Source: Bryum argenteum
Taxonomy: Eukaryota > Streptophyta > Bryopsida > Bryales > Bryaceae
DNA: 64,000 nt
Direction of reading: 5' to 3'
Assembly: GCA_037043015.1 (NCBI GenBank)
Contig: CM073330.1
Span: forward strand, 15,766,512-15,830,511
The notes beneath the pieces were generated by a model. It worked only from the letters and a program-made list of their open reading frames with translations, ran no database searches and was not told where the DNA came from. Position numbers and translations under genes: made by a program. Below are positions 24,001-35,700 of this stretch, piece after piece (position 1 is the stretch's first letter; every line of letters starts with the position of its first letter).

Positions 24001-27000
24001 ACCAGAAGTCTCGCGAAATAAGCTCCAATGTCTTGTTGTATCCAAAATGTCCTGCAGCTGGAAAGTCATGGCGTGATTGGAGGACTCGAAGTCGTGTTCG
24101 TCCCTTAGGAATATACAGTCGCTCTTCAAAGTACAAAAGATCTCCCTCCACCTTGAACTTGTCATTATCAGCACGCTTCTTGATCTCGAGAGCTACAGAA
24201 TCTTCAATTGTCGCAGTACGTATCTGGTTAAGGAAGTCCGTATCAATTGGCATGACAGTAGCGCAAATTCTAAAATGCTCCGGTTTCAGCAATGTGGTGC
24301 ATTGTTGATCAAACGCCGCTTTCTTCTCGACCTTTAGGCGCGGATACGATCTCCTCGATAAGGCATCGGATAGTCCTTGTTGCTTCCCAGGCCGATAGGT
24401 AATAACAAAGTCAAATCGTGACAACGACATATTCCACCGAGCTTGACGTCGATTCAAGACTCGAGCCGACATAAAGTACTCCAAATTCTTGTGATCCGTG
24501 TATACGGTCACTTTGGATGTGCTGTGCCGCCGAGAAAGTGTCGCCACTCTTGGAAGGAATCTACTATGGCAAGAAGTTCCTTATCGTGGATTTCATAATT
24601 GATTTCAGCAGCAGAAAACTTTCGAGAATAGAACGCCACTGGATGAAGCTTCCCGTCCACGTCCATCTGTGAAAGTACGGCTCCCAAAGCAAAATCAGAA
24701 GCATCGGTCTCCAAATAGAAGGCCTTTGTAAAGTCAGGATGTACCAAGATTGAGCTGTGATAAATGCCATCTTGAGGTCTTGGAATGCCTTTTCTCGCTT
24801 GAGGTCCCCATTCGAGCTTGTCCTTACAAGTCAACCGAGTGAGTGAGTGGAGCGGCGACTCGAGAATAATTCTTGATGAAGATTCGATAGAAGTTAGCAA
24901 ATCCAAGAAAACATTGTACGTCTCTAACCGTCTTGGAACCTCCCATGATACAATTGCTTCCACCTTCTTAGGGTCCATCTTCAAAATGTCATGTAGTGCA
25001 ATGAACCCTAAAAACTCCATCTCGGTTTGGTGGAATAGGCACTTCTCCAACTTGGCGTAGAGTCCTCGTTCTCGTAGTTTCTCGAGGACCAAACGAACGT
25101 GCTTCTCGTGCTCTTCTTCGTTTTTGGAAAATATCAGGATGTCATCCAGATAGATGACAACAAAGTCGTCAAGGTGCTCCCGAAAGATGTCATTCATCAT
25201 GTGTTGGAAAACAGCCGGAGCATTGGTAAGGCCAAAAGGCATGACATTATATTCAAAATGGCCATACCTTGTACGGAACGCTGTCTTCCACTCGTCTCCT
25301 TCCTTGATCCGTACGAGGTTGTAAGCTCCCCTCAGATCAACTTTTGTAAAGATCTTTGCACGCCCGAGCTGCTCCAAGAGACCAGAAATCAAGGGTAACG
25401 GATAACGATTTTTCTTAGTTACCTTGTTGAGGCCTCGATAGTCCACGCACATTCGTAAGGAGCCATCCTTCTTCTTTACAAATAAGATCGGTGCCCCAGC
25501 TGGCGACTTTGAATGACGAATGAAGTTCTTCGCTAGATTTCGTCAATGTCTTTTTCAGACTCCGCTAACTCGGTTTGAGAGATTGTAGATTGGGCCAAAA
25601 GGCGGTTGTGCTCCTTCTTGCGGTCTATGGCGCGGTCGTATGGCCGATGCTCGGTAGTATGTCCGCGTTCTTCTTCAAACACGTCCTCAAAATCCTTATA
25701 TTGCTGCTGGTATGCTTGCCGTCGAACTCTTTCTCCGTGCTAGTTGAAATTTGCATAGATGACAAAGGGTGCTGCTTCTTTGGATGATCGTACGAACGCC
25801 CTTGCTCCAATAAACAATGGTTTCCCTATCTTGGGATGTCTACTAGGTTGGCTCTTGGAATGTTCTTTGGAAAAAGTCATTTTCCGCAACTTCCAATCTA
25901 TGGTAGGGTTATGTTGTTCTAACCAAGAGAGACCTAGGATGACAGGGTTTGACGGGGTTCTAATGACATTAAAAACGACGTAACTACTATGGTCCTTAAA
26001 CGCCACCTCTATAGGTACTGATTCATGTAGGTGTGTTTTGCCAGGACAATAAAGGTCGTCCATCTATCACCTCTACATAAACAGTTTGGACTTACGTACT
26101 AGACGAATCTTGTGGAGCTTAGCAAATTCTTCATCTAAAAAACAAGTAGATGCTCCCGAATCTAATAGAGCTAAAGTTTTGTGTTTTTGAGGACCAAGAG
26201 ACAAGGAATTGTAAAACAACGGGCGGGTTGGATGAGAGAAAGAGGAACCCGATTGTTGTTGTGGCATTGAATCGTCGGCCCGCATGGTTCCTATCGTAGT
26301 TGGGCATCGTCGTTTTCGGGATCACCGCACTCCTAGTCTTAACAATGCGCCGGTTACGCTTCTTGGGGCAATTTCCAACCTTGTGGCTTCTTCTCCGCAA
26401 TACAAACGAGTTCTTCTTCCATACGCCGTTTCTTCTCTTCCGGAGTAAGAGCTTTGACACGTGCGCGTCGATTTGCATGGCTTCGCGCTCCGAATGAGAA
26501 CTCAAATTGTTTGCCGACATACTCGTGGTGTAGCGACTCGTTTGGTATTTTGGGCGCCGGTCTTTGACGATTTGGAATAAACGGTTGTCGCACTTTATAG
26601 CTTGGCTAATGGCTTCGTTGAGCGTTTGCGGATCGGGAAGAGATAAAAGTAGGTCCTTCACATCATCCTCAAACCCCAATAAAACCGACTCACCAATGCT
26701 TCTTCGCCCTGATTGATGTCACTAGCTTGATTGTCTAAAATCCGATGCGTAGACTGATGCAGAGCGCATTCCTTGTCGTAGTGATCGGATCTTTGTTGTA
26801 GCCCATCGGACCTTGTCATGTTCGCCAAATGCTTCTGCAAATGCCTCCAAGACCGTCTCAAAGTTGCTCAGAATTGGTGATCGTTTCTCGAACAAGGGAG
26901 CAAACCACGACAAAACTTGCCCTGTAAGCAGAGTTCCAACAAGTCCAACACGCGCCTCCTCCGTCGGATATCGTTCAGGCTGTAAAACTGTTATCAACTT

Positions 27001-30000
27001 GATTTGGTTGACAAAACCTCGAAACTTGGAACGCGTTCCGTCGAACTTGTCAGGAAGACTAACTCTAGGCTCCTTCCGTTGTTGAATCATTGGGTTTTGT
27101 TGAACCAAATGTGTAGTCGCCTGAGACTGGTGAATCCTGGATGATGTTATCCCGGATGCTCCGTCATTGTGAAGTCTTGCCATGGCTCCTTCTATCTCCG
27201 CTTGTCTATGTGATAATGCAGCAAGAGCACTCATGATGGCGTCCAATTTGGATTCCAAATTTTCAGCCATACTAACGTCTTGATCTTTGACTAAATCTAC
27301 GAAAGAAAAGAAAAAATTTGACAAGAGAACAATATTGGTTTAGAGGAGGGTAATCCGCAACCTCTAAAACACTAGCACACCTTCGAGAAGAGGGGTAATC
27401 CACTCTCTAACAAGAAGGGACTAACTCTGATATTTGTGAGAAGGTAGTCTCGACAAAATCTGAGGGACACGGAAACAGATGATAAGAATATGTGGAAACT
27501 AACAAGAAGCGACGGGAGCTTGAATTAACAAGAAGAGTACACGAACAACAACAAGAGAGATGAGCTAGAGCTCCAAGAGACGCGTTGTCGAGACTGAGGT
27601 TGCCCTCAGCCTCGACTCCTATATATACTAGCTAAGAAGAAGGTTCTCCAGAACCTTCCTCAACCTAGGACCTTCTAGGACCTTCCAAGAACTTCCAAGA
27701 CCTTCCAGAAGCTTCCAGGGCCTTCCGGAAACTTCAAGGACCTTCCAAAAACTTCCAGAGACTTCCAGGAACTTCCAGAAGTTTTCGGAAGCTTCTAGAA
27801 CCTTCTAGAACCTTCCTAAGTTGTCTACCTAGTACGTGGCCGTGACACAGGGAATCTTCAAGGAATCTTCGAAGAATCTTTTAGGGAATCTTCGGAGAAT
27901 ATTTTAGAAGAACCTTCTAGAAACTTCTTGTGTATGTCCGTGACAGGTAGTCGCTAACTATAATTTTCGCAGTGGATTGTACAGCAAGAATCTGAAGTGT
28001 GTGCGTCGAGAATACCAAGTCGCTTTGAGGAAGCTGCTGACTCGCGTACGCAGGAGAGGGTGTCGCAAATGACTCAGCTAGTGCAAGTACTGAACGATGA
28101 AATGAGGGAGTTGCATTCAGCCTTGGCGCGAGCTCAAGGACGAAGAGATCAGGCTGCGCAAGAAGCAAAGAGCATCGAGCTGTTTCTTGCAAGCCTAGAG
28201 CGTCAACTCGCAGGGATGCAAACTTCGGTTCCAGCGAGTGACGTAGAGTTTGTGGAGGCAGAAACAACGAAGTCCATTATGGGGAGGATGAAGGCCGACT
28301 ACGAGACGAAGCTCGTAAATTCAAGGCAAGACGCTGACAAGAAAGCCGTGGAGCTGCAGCAGTTGAAAGCAAGTGTCGCCCTCAAGCAACGACAATTTTC
28401 AGCATTGCAAGAGGAGGTGGCCAAACTGCAGAACGGGGGTCGGCCGCGTTCTATGCTACCTTGGCCTCTCAGGTACCCCAAGTCAGCCGGGTCTACTCTG
28501 AATGACACTTACCTATCGATTACACAGTGCTCATTGTGTGAGTGTGAGTTTCCCGATTTCGATATTGTTGTAGCAAATTGCAAACACCTGTACCATCCTT
28601 GGTGTTCTTTAGTTGTTTTTAGCAAGGGGAAGAAGTGTGTAGTAGAAAGTTGTATTGGGGAAGCAAGCGCAAATTGGCAGAAGAGCTTCGGCTGGTTGCT
28701 ACCAAGTGAGGATTTCAAGCCACAAGAGCAGGACTTTCAGGCCGTTCAGGGCGTCCTTCCAGAAGAAAAGCTTACACACGGTGAAGTTCAACCATCGGAT
28801 CGGAAAAGGAAAGGCATAGCAAAATCAGGTATGTATCTAATCTGGTACTTTGTAATGGTCCATGTTCTTATAAATGCATGTTTTAAGTACAACACTGGTA
28901 CTATTAGGATACTATACGTTGAACTTTGATGTGCTGGACTATTTAGGTGTGAAGTTTGTAGATAGTGTATCTTCAGAATGGTTCAATTAGTAGTCTAGTT
29001 ACAAAATATATGTACAACCAATGCACCAGTTAGGTATACGTGACTGAATTGTGTGAATTGGTACTAGTGATGTGAAAAATATGGAAACTTAGTAATCTAT
29101 GTACAAAGCCAGGGTACATGGGTAGAAGAAGTGTTTGTGGAAACATGTTTGATACTCAAGCTACTTACTTTACAGAACAATAAGTATATGATGTGTTCTT
29201 TAGTATGAAACTTTTGTACTTACTCTGTTTCAGGAACAGCTTAGGTACACTTCAAGGAATGTATAAGCTAAATTTTTGTACTTATTGTGTTTCATGAAGA
29301 GCTTAGATACACCTCAGGCACTTCTGAAGTACGTATGAAGTAGTTAGTGTACTTTTAGTAAGTGTAATAGTTAGTGGCTCACCATAATAGATTCTGAATT
29401 CACTTCTGTAGTACATATGGAGTAGTTATGGAGTAGTTAGTGTAATAGTTAATTGCTCACTATGATATGCTCCTAATTCACTTTTGTGCTATGTGCAGGT
29501 CCTCTTCCCAATGCCGGGGCTGCAAGTTCAATGAAGGTGAGCGTGAAGGTGGACTCACAAAAAGAATTTGTGATGCCAAGCCCACAGCCGGCGCGGGTGG
29601 CTCAAAAACCCGCCGAGGAGCAATGCCAGGCGAAACTTGACACACCTATAGTACCCACGGTGTCACTGAATCAAGGTAAACTTATATACATTTTATAACA
29701 AGTCCAATTCAATGTTTGCAATGCATTGGCCTTCAAATACTAATCCTGCTTTTATGAATCATTGCAGGCATTGTGAGAGGAAGTCCAAAAGAATTTTCCA
29801 ATGTATCAGACGATGAGTCCCTTGAAATGTCTGCTGAGGAGGGTTCAGGAGAGGACAACGATGGAGAAGGGGATGTGTCACTGCCGGTGCTAGAAGTGGC
29901 AGACAAAGCCCATAATCACGTTGATTGGGCTGTGCTAGGGCTCGTAGATAGTTTGCAGGCGGGGTCTTCAAAGGAGCCCACCTCCCAGAATACAACGGAA

Positions 30001-31835
30001 GTGGTTCTAGAAGGTGATTGTGTGCCAATTACAGAGCCTGGGGTGGACGTGGATGGGCCTTCCGTCACCCACACGTTTGCTGTTGTTGAACGAGTGAACA
30101 CTCGTGGAAGGCGACGCCATTCCGAGGAGGAGCACCACGCGGTTGTCACCTCTCCCGCTCAGCCGAGTAATAACCGCGGTAACAAACGGCGTTCTCTCTC
30201 GGCCAAGGATTCCTCTACAGAAGACATTCTGAACCGAGAGGTTGAGACGAAGGCCACGGAGATGGATATTGAGGGGACTGGTCCGGGAGGCGCAAAGAAG
30301 GTGAAGATGATGGAGTCACTTGCCCCTGGCAAAGGGAAGAAAAAAAATGGTAAAACGGTGACTTGGTCGAAGCAGTCTATTCTGGTTTGTTTTGTCGCTA
30401 TATTTAGGGTCTTGTCAGCGAAGTCACTTGCAAGCTTGGGTCTGTGAGTTTTGTATGATAAGATCCTCTTGATCTTGATGATTTTATTAATATGAAAGCG
30501 TTTTGATCACTATGGGTTTGTGTGAATAATTTTTTTTCTATTTGGGCAGGCTCCTTGGGTAGATTGCAAGGACCTGTCTAGAGGGACTGAACAACATCCG
30601 GTTCCAGTGTTTAGCAACGTGGAAGGCCCCAGCCACATGTTGCCATTCACATATGTAACAAAGAGCGTTTTCTATGAAGTCGTAGTTGTAGAAAATGCTC
30701 CAGAAAGCAGGTGCAGCTGTACGGGGAGGAACTGCTTGCTGGGTTCAGCAGCATGTCAGTGCGCATTGAAGAATGGAGGGCGTTTTGCTTACACCCTAGA
30801 AGGAAGGTTGGCCCCTCACATGTTGAAGCAGGTAAGAGATTGATTCAACAAATGTACTTTTTAGAACTTGTTTTATAGAATGCTTACTCCGATTGCTTAC
30901 TGAATTGGTCCTCCGATTGCTTACTGAATTCTGTTGCCTTGTAGGGGGAGCCACAGCCAGTGTACTGTGACAAGGGGCACGGATGCTACAGGGGCAGTGG
31001 TGAAAATGGTGCAAAGTTGGACCTCAAGGTTACTTGTCATGGGCATGTGCCGAGAAAGTTTATATGGAAGTGCAATTTGATGTGTGGTTGTCATATGGAG
31101 TGTGGTAACAGGGTCGTTCAACATGGCAAGAAGGTGAAGGTCGGGGTCTTTTGGACAGGAGAAAAGGGTTGGGGGGTTCGAACATTTGAGCCCATCCCCA
31201 TTGGTTCATTTGTGTTTGAGTATGTAGGAGAGATTTGTAGCAATGCAGAGCTCATTAGCAGGCATGCTAATGAATCACATCTTCACGGCATTTGGTATGC
31301 TACCGGACTTGAACGCGGGATTTGGAAAACCGAGGCTGGGGTGAACGACAACGAGGCTCTGTGTATAGACGGCTTCAAATACGGCAATGTCGGGAGATTT
31401 GTCAACCATCGGTGCGAAGATGCCAATTTAATGGACATCCCAGTGAGGATTGAAAGCCGTGATCCTCATGTTTACCATGTGGCATTTTTTGCCAATAGGC
31501 ATATACATGCCCTTGAGGAACTAACTTGGGTAACAAAATCTTCATTCCTTCATTTTTCTTATCGTTTGAACTTCCTTATTCTTTGATGTCATCTGCTGCT
31601 GGAGCTGGTTTAGTACTTGTTGTTCTCAATCTCTTTTGTGAAAAACTTACTTCTGATGTGGACAACTGGATATGTGCAGGACTACGGGACGGCTTTTTGG
31701 GAAGCACCAGAGTGTGGTCCTTGTTCTTGCAAAAGTATAGTTTGTCGTGGTAGGAAGCTGGGAAGCACCTCGGCCCCACCTCGAACATCTTACAGGAAGA
31801 TCTGCCGCAAGCTATTTGGGCAGAAGGGTGATTAG
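21045..31835 (+). CDS. SUVR-type SET-domain histone methyltransferase fused to coiled coil and RING-like finger, transposon-borne
   Basis: Predicted to methylate histone H3, probably Lys9, in chromatin. Seven coding exons: 21045-21677, 27973-28828, 29499-29675, 29768-30384, 30550-30831, 30945-31529, 31680-31835. All have GT-AG borders and matching phases, and sum to 3306 nt (1101 residues). Residues 1-211 are an unrecognised domain. About 239-367 are coiled coil. About 397-438 form a RING-like finger ([17 protein letters not shown], then two more Cys). An acidic, basic linker follows. Residues about 762-890 are a SUVR/SUVH pre-SET ([21 protein letters not shown]). The SET domain has [15 protein letters not shown] and EELTWDYG, then a post-[11 protein letters not shown]. 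All catalytic landmarks are present. Plant SUVR1/2/4 are the nearest relatives I recognise. Gypsy element 1 sits in the first coding intron. It is convergent with the transposase gene. A split into two genes is possible but the phases argue against it. Confidence 0.8.
21784..22270 (-). repeat. LTR of gypsy element 1 (3' LTR in coding direction)
   Basis: 487 bp, nearly identical to 27461-27945. It contains an uninterrupted alternating GAA/TTC heat-shock array at 22113-22140 and many further TTCnnGAA pairs from about 21990. Confidence 0.9.
27461..27945 (-). repeat. LTR of gypsy element 1 (5' LTR, promoter-bearing)
   Basis: 485 bp. Read on the minus strand it begins TGTCACGGAC, passes a heat-shock-element array, and then a TATA box (TATATATAGG, plus positions about 27618-27629) before the internal region. 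Confidence 0.9.
27788..27815 (-). promoter_or_regulatory. Heat-shock-element array in the LTR
   Basis: Six alternating GAA and TTC triplets at exact 5-bp spacing (GAA-GC-TTC-TA-GAA-CC-TTC-TA-GAA-CC-TTC). Many looser copies follow in the neighbouring 200 bp. It lies about 160 bp upstream of the TATA box in the element's own direction. Heat-shock factor binding is the expected function, as in the heat-activated plant element ONSEN; activity here is inferred. Confidence 0.75.
28829..29498 (+). other. Intron of the SET gene with internal duplications
   Basis: The second coding intron (670 bp) is AT-rich and contains partly duplicated segments, for example GGAGTAGTTA, TAGTGTAATAGTTA and GCTCAC-ATA-T repeated around 29320-29490. 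It also has many GTAC tetramers. No coding signal. Confidence 0.5.
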
Positions 31836-31862
31836 AATTCCAAGTCTTGTGTGCGTACATAG

Positions 31863-32200
31863 GAGACGCTGAGTATGTATGAGACACTAGACTTGAACTT
31901 GTACAGATTTGTACTCACACTGCATAGATATGTCAACGACTTCTGTACATTAGAGACGCTGAGTATGTAGGAGTCACCGGACTTCAAGTTGTACAGTTTT
32001 TGTACTCATAGTGCATAGATAATTCAATGACTTCTGTACATTAGAGACGCTGAGTATGTAGGAGTCACCGGACTTCAAGTTGTACAGTTTTTGTACTCAT
32101 AGTGCATAGATAATTCAATGACTTCTGTACATTAGAGACGCTGAGTTTGTAGGAGACACCGGACTTCAACTTGTACAAATTTTGTACTCATAGTGTATAC
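31863..32200 (+). repeat. 91-bp tandem repeat, about 3.7 copies
   Basis: GAGACGCTGAGTATGTA begins a unit at 31863, 31953, 32044 and 32135, so the period is 90-91 bp. Copies 2 and 3 are almost identical, copies 1 and 4 diverge. The array starts just after the SET gene stop and lies between the two convergent genes of the transposon. Confidence 0.85.
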
Positions 32201-32239
32201 GGATAACAAGCTGTGAACAGAGGGTGAGGAAATAGCAAT

Positions 32240-32354
32240 GGCTGAATTTATTGGCATGTTACTTACCTGAATAATTGGAATGTTACTTGGCTGAATTATT
32301 GGCATGTTACTTGGCTGAATTATTGGCATGTTACTTGGCTGAATTATTGGCATG
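32240..32354 (+). repeat. 24-bp tandem repeat, about 4.7 copies
   Basis: The unit is GGCTGAATTATTGGCATGTTACTT with slight variants in the first two copies, split here as GGCTGAATTATT plus GGCATGTTACTT. It lies between the convergent SET and transposase genes. Confidence 0.85.
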
Positions 32355-32784
32355 ATCAATATTTGACTCATATAGGATTGCTTATTCCAACAAATTTAGA
32401 CTTATGCATATCGTGAAGTAGGCATTTGATATGCATATTAGAACCATCCAAAATCAAATAAATGTCATGTCAAAACACATTCGCCTATGTACCACGAGAA
32501 TCCCAGAATAGGCCCAGTTTCGCAAAATAAAGGCTCTTATATATTTTTGATCTACTAAGTACCCATGGAGTGTCACATGCTCTAACTATTACAACAAGGC
32601 GCAATTTAGCCTGAAACCAATGGAAATCACCTTACACGCAATGAGATACTCAAATTAGAGGTCCTGAAATTAAACAAAAGGCTACTATCTCTTATCATTG
32701 TGTAAGTAGTACATGCAGTCACTATGGCGCTCATAACACCAGAGAATGTGCCTAAACGTGGGTCAAGCAAGAAGCTCCACATGG

Positions 32785-35700
32785 CTACAACTCTAAAGCC
32801 ATGTCCGTAGCCCACCAATTTCTGAGAGCTTCGTTGATTAGAATCTCTGTATCTCCACCTAACCTATACACAGCAGAATCACCCTTAACTACGTGAGAAG
32901 CCAAGACCATTGGAAATTTGCAATGTCTCACCAAATGCGCATCCACATGCGCTATGGGAGAATTATGAAGCAGGACATATGTATCAGAGCCCGAGCCATT
33001 CTTTTGATAGTATGAACCTGCTATGACATAGTCGCCCCTTCTGAAATCACCACCCCACGGACACATGAAATCTCTCTGGACTCGAAACTTGGGCTTCTGG
33101 CACTGGAGAATGTAAAACTCAACCCCCTCTTCATTGCCTTCCTCCGCTGGTATGACAAAGTTGTCGCCCACCTGAACAATATCCCCGTGGACTTCAGCAC
33201 CTCCAGTATGAGGCAATTCGGTTGGCTCTTCAGCTGATGCAATATGAGCTTGTACAGGTCGGGCAGATTTTGGCCTTAAGCGGACCACACGCCAATGGGA
33301 AACGTGTGTCTGCTGCTCACAATTGACCCAATCACGGTTAATACAAGGGGCGCAAAAGCATGACAATTCACGGACCAAAAGCACTGTTGGATCAGTTTCT
33401 GATTGTCCTAAAATTGAATGGAACTTGCTAGAGCCCGAAATCGTTCTACATTCCCACTCATTCGTTCTATCCACATCTTCTATACCAATGTGCCAAAACT
33501 CACGAGATATAGGCATCTCTTTTGACTGCTCATAGGAACTCAGAACACGGTTAGAGAATCTGGATTTCAGAAAATCAACTACATGCCTTGCATTTGCCAT
33601 CTCATCCTCTGGATGCTGGATCTGATGTATTAGGATGGCCCTCTTGATGACGGCGCCAGCCCCATCCCATTCACCTGCATTGATAAAACATGGCAACTAG
33701 TTAAGGCCTACATCAACCGAGCCCTTGCCACATGTTGCATGTACATTTTGTACAAAACATACCCATATTATTCAACCAACTCTACTCCATTTGTAGTACA
33801 AAGGACCTAAACCATGTCTCAAATGTAGTATGTATGTATATTGTACTCATCGGACCTGAAGTCCTCGTAAAATATACAAAACATGTGATGAATATACAAA
33901 AATTTGTACTCTAAATAGCAACTGGACTCTGAAGGGTACTTAACAAACTGTACTCATTCATTGAGTAACTAACTTGCGTACTCCTCTTTCACTATAAGTA
34001 GTAGGCACACCGTAACGAAGACACTAAGTGTATTCCTAGTACAACTAACTTAGCCCAATTGTACGTTAGAAGGTGGAAACTAGCAAACCAGTCAACTTGT
34101 ACTCAAAAGCTACTCAGTGTACACAACCCATTGCTCATTGCAGTACGTCATGTGTACTCTACTTTGCTTTAAGTAGAAGCCACACTGTAACCAAGACAGT
34201 AAGTGTACTGCTAGGTTCAAGTGTACTCCTAGATACAACTAATTCAACCCAATTGTACAGTAGAAGGTGGAAACCACCAAACCAGTCACTCATACTCAAA
34301 AGTTACTAAACGTACACAGCCTATTGTACACAGCTCATTGTAGTACTTGATGTGTGCTCCTCCAACACTATAAGAAGTAGCCACATACTTACCAAGACAC
34401 TAATTGTACTCGTAATACAACTATTTTAGCCCAATTGTATAGTATAAGGTGGAAGCTAACAAATAGTCACTCCAAATTTGGTTGTTTTTCACCATTACTA
34501 CTATTAATACCCTGAATTCTTCACCTTGCATTATAAAGAATTAAACACAGGATCCAAATTTTTAGAATGGGAAACAAAACCATATGTTGAGAGGGTACCT
34601 TTCCCATGTCCACTGCCGAAATAATTCCACCTCATGCTGCACCCTGTCAGACCTGGGTATCGAGCAACAAAGTACATTGCGCGAGATCCCTTGAATTGTG
34701 CTGCGCAGCCGTCACTATACACCCAGTGCTCCATCGGCCTAAAGCTGGAATTCAACATCCAATTCCAATGCAACAACAAACAGTGTTGCACAAAAAGCGT
34801 GTCGTGTTTTTTGTCATCAGAATTGTAGTAGTGGGTATACTTTTGTATGCCACCATCCTCACCTGCTTCATTTGGAGGCAATCTCCACAATTTTATGTGA
34901 ACTAATATGCTAATAGATGTTGAATACCAATGCATCGACTGTATTTCGTTTTGTATTGCAAAACTGTAATTCTCTGCAAAATCGATGTGTGATATCAAAA
35001 CACCTTCAGGTAAATTGTTCATCATCATCCTACACTCAGAATCCTGCCAGTTTGCCACAAAATTGTGGGTTATGAAATTTCCCACCTTAGATTTAAGGTA
35101 AGATACAAACTCACCTGGGGAAGTCTCTTTGTGAACCTGCTGAATTCTTTTACAGTCACGACCGGTATCCTCATGAACCCCAATAACAACTTGCTCTAAG
35201 CATTTCCACTTGACTGTTTGGTCAGTACTAAAACTCAACTCCTGAGGGCAGAAGTTGAGTTTCTTTACCCCGCATTCACTACAATTACCCATGACGCAAT
35301 CTAATTTGTACCACTTATCAAATTCACCCTTTGGACACACGCAAGATGTCCATAACATTGTCAATCTCTGAAACGCATGAGAATGCGCATCACAATGCCC
35401 CTGTCCATCTCCACAAATATTGCACGCACAATTGCAAGATTGAGATAAATGTAAACCTCTAGAACACAACCTAAGATCATTCAACCCTGTTCGCATGATA
35501 TCCATTTCTGTGTGATAGATACAACAGCACGTATTTTGATCATTGAGAGTTTTTACGTACCAAGGCTTTAAGTACTCAAAAGCCCTTTGTTTGATTCTGC
35601 ACTCGGGGTGAGCGTCCCTGAAATTGAGAAAGAGTTGGGTCTGTCAAAGAGAAGCAGACCACACATCAGATAAACAAACCCTGGATCGTGTTTTTCGGTG

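Larger units (their letters stand above)
21784..27945 (-). mobile_element. Ty3/gypsy chromovirus-like LTR retrotransposon (element 1), inside an intron
   Basis: Direct LTRs of 487 and 485 bp (TGTC...GACA) lie at 21784-22270 and 27461-27945. They are about 98.5% alike: some seven substitutions and one 2-bp gap. GGTAG flanks both sides (21779-21783 and 27946-27950). The coding direction is minus. Parts in that direction: gag (about 26.2-27.3 kb), protease-like segment (about 25.8-26.2 kb), reverse transcriptase and RNase H (about 24.4-25.6 kb), integrase (about 23.0-24.4 kb) and a chromodomain-like tail. A polypurine run (GAAGGGGAGGTGA) adjoins the left LTR. The coding region is broken in about five places, so it is a fossil, but a fairly young one. 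Confidence 0.9.

Noticed and set aside
21045-31835. SET gene as an ordinary host gene into which a transposon fell
   Set aside because: Gypsy gag sequence flanks the whole 18-kb block on both sides and the block has inverted ends and a CGGA duplication, so the gene came in with the block.
31863-32354. CRISPR-like array
   Set aside because: Repeats are directly adjacent with no unique spacers; this is ordinary tandem duplication in a eukaryotic genome.
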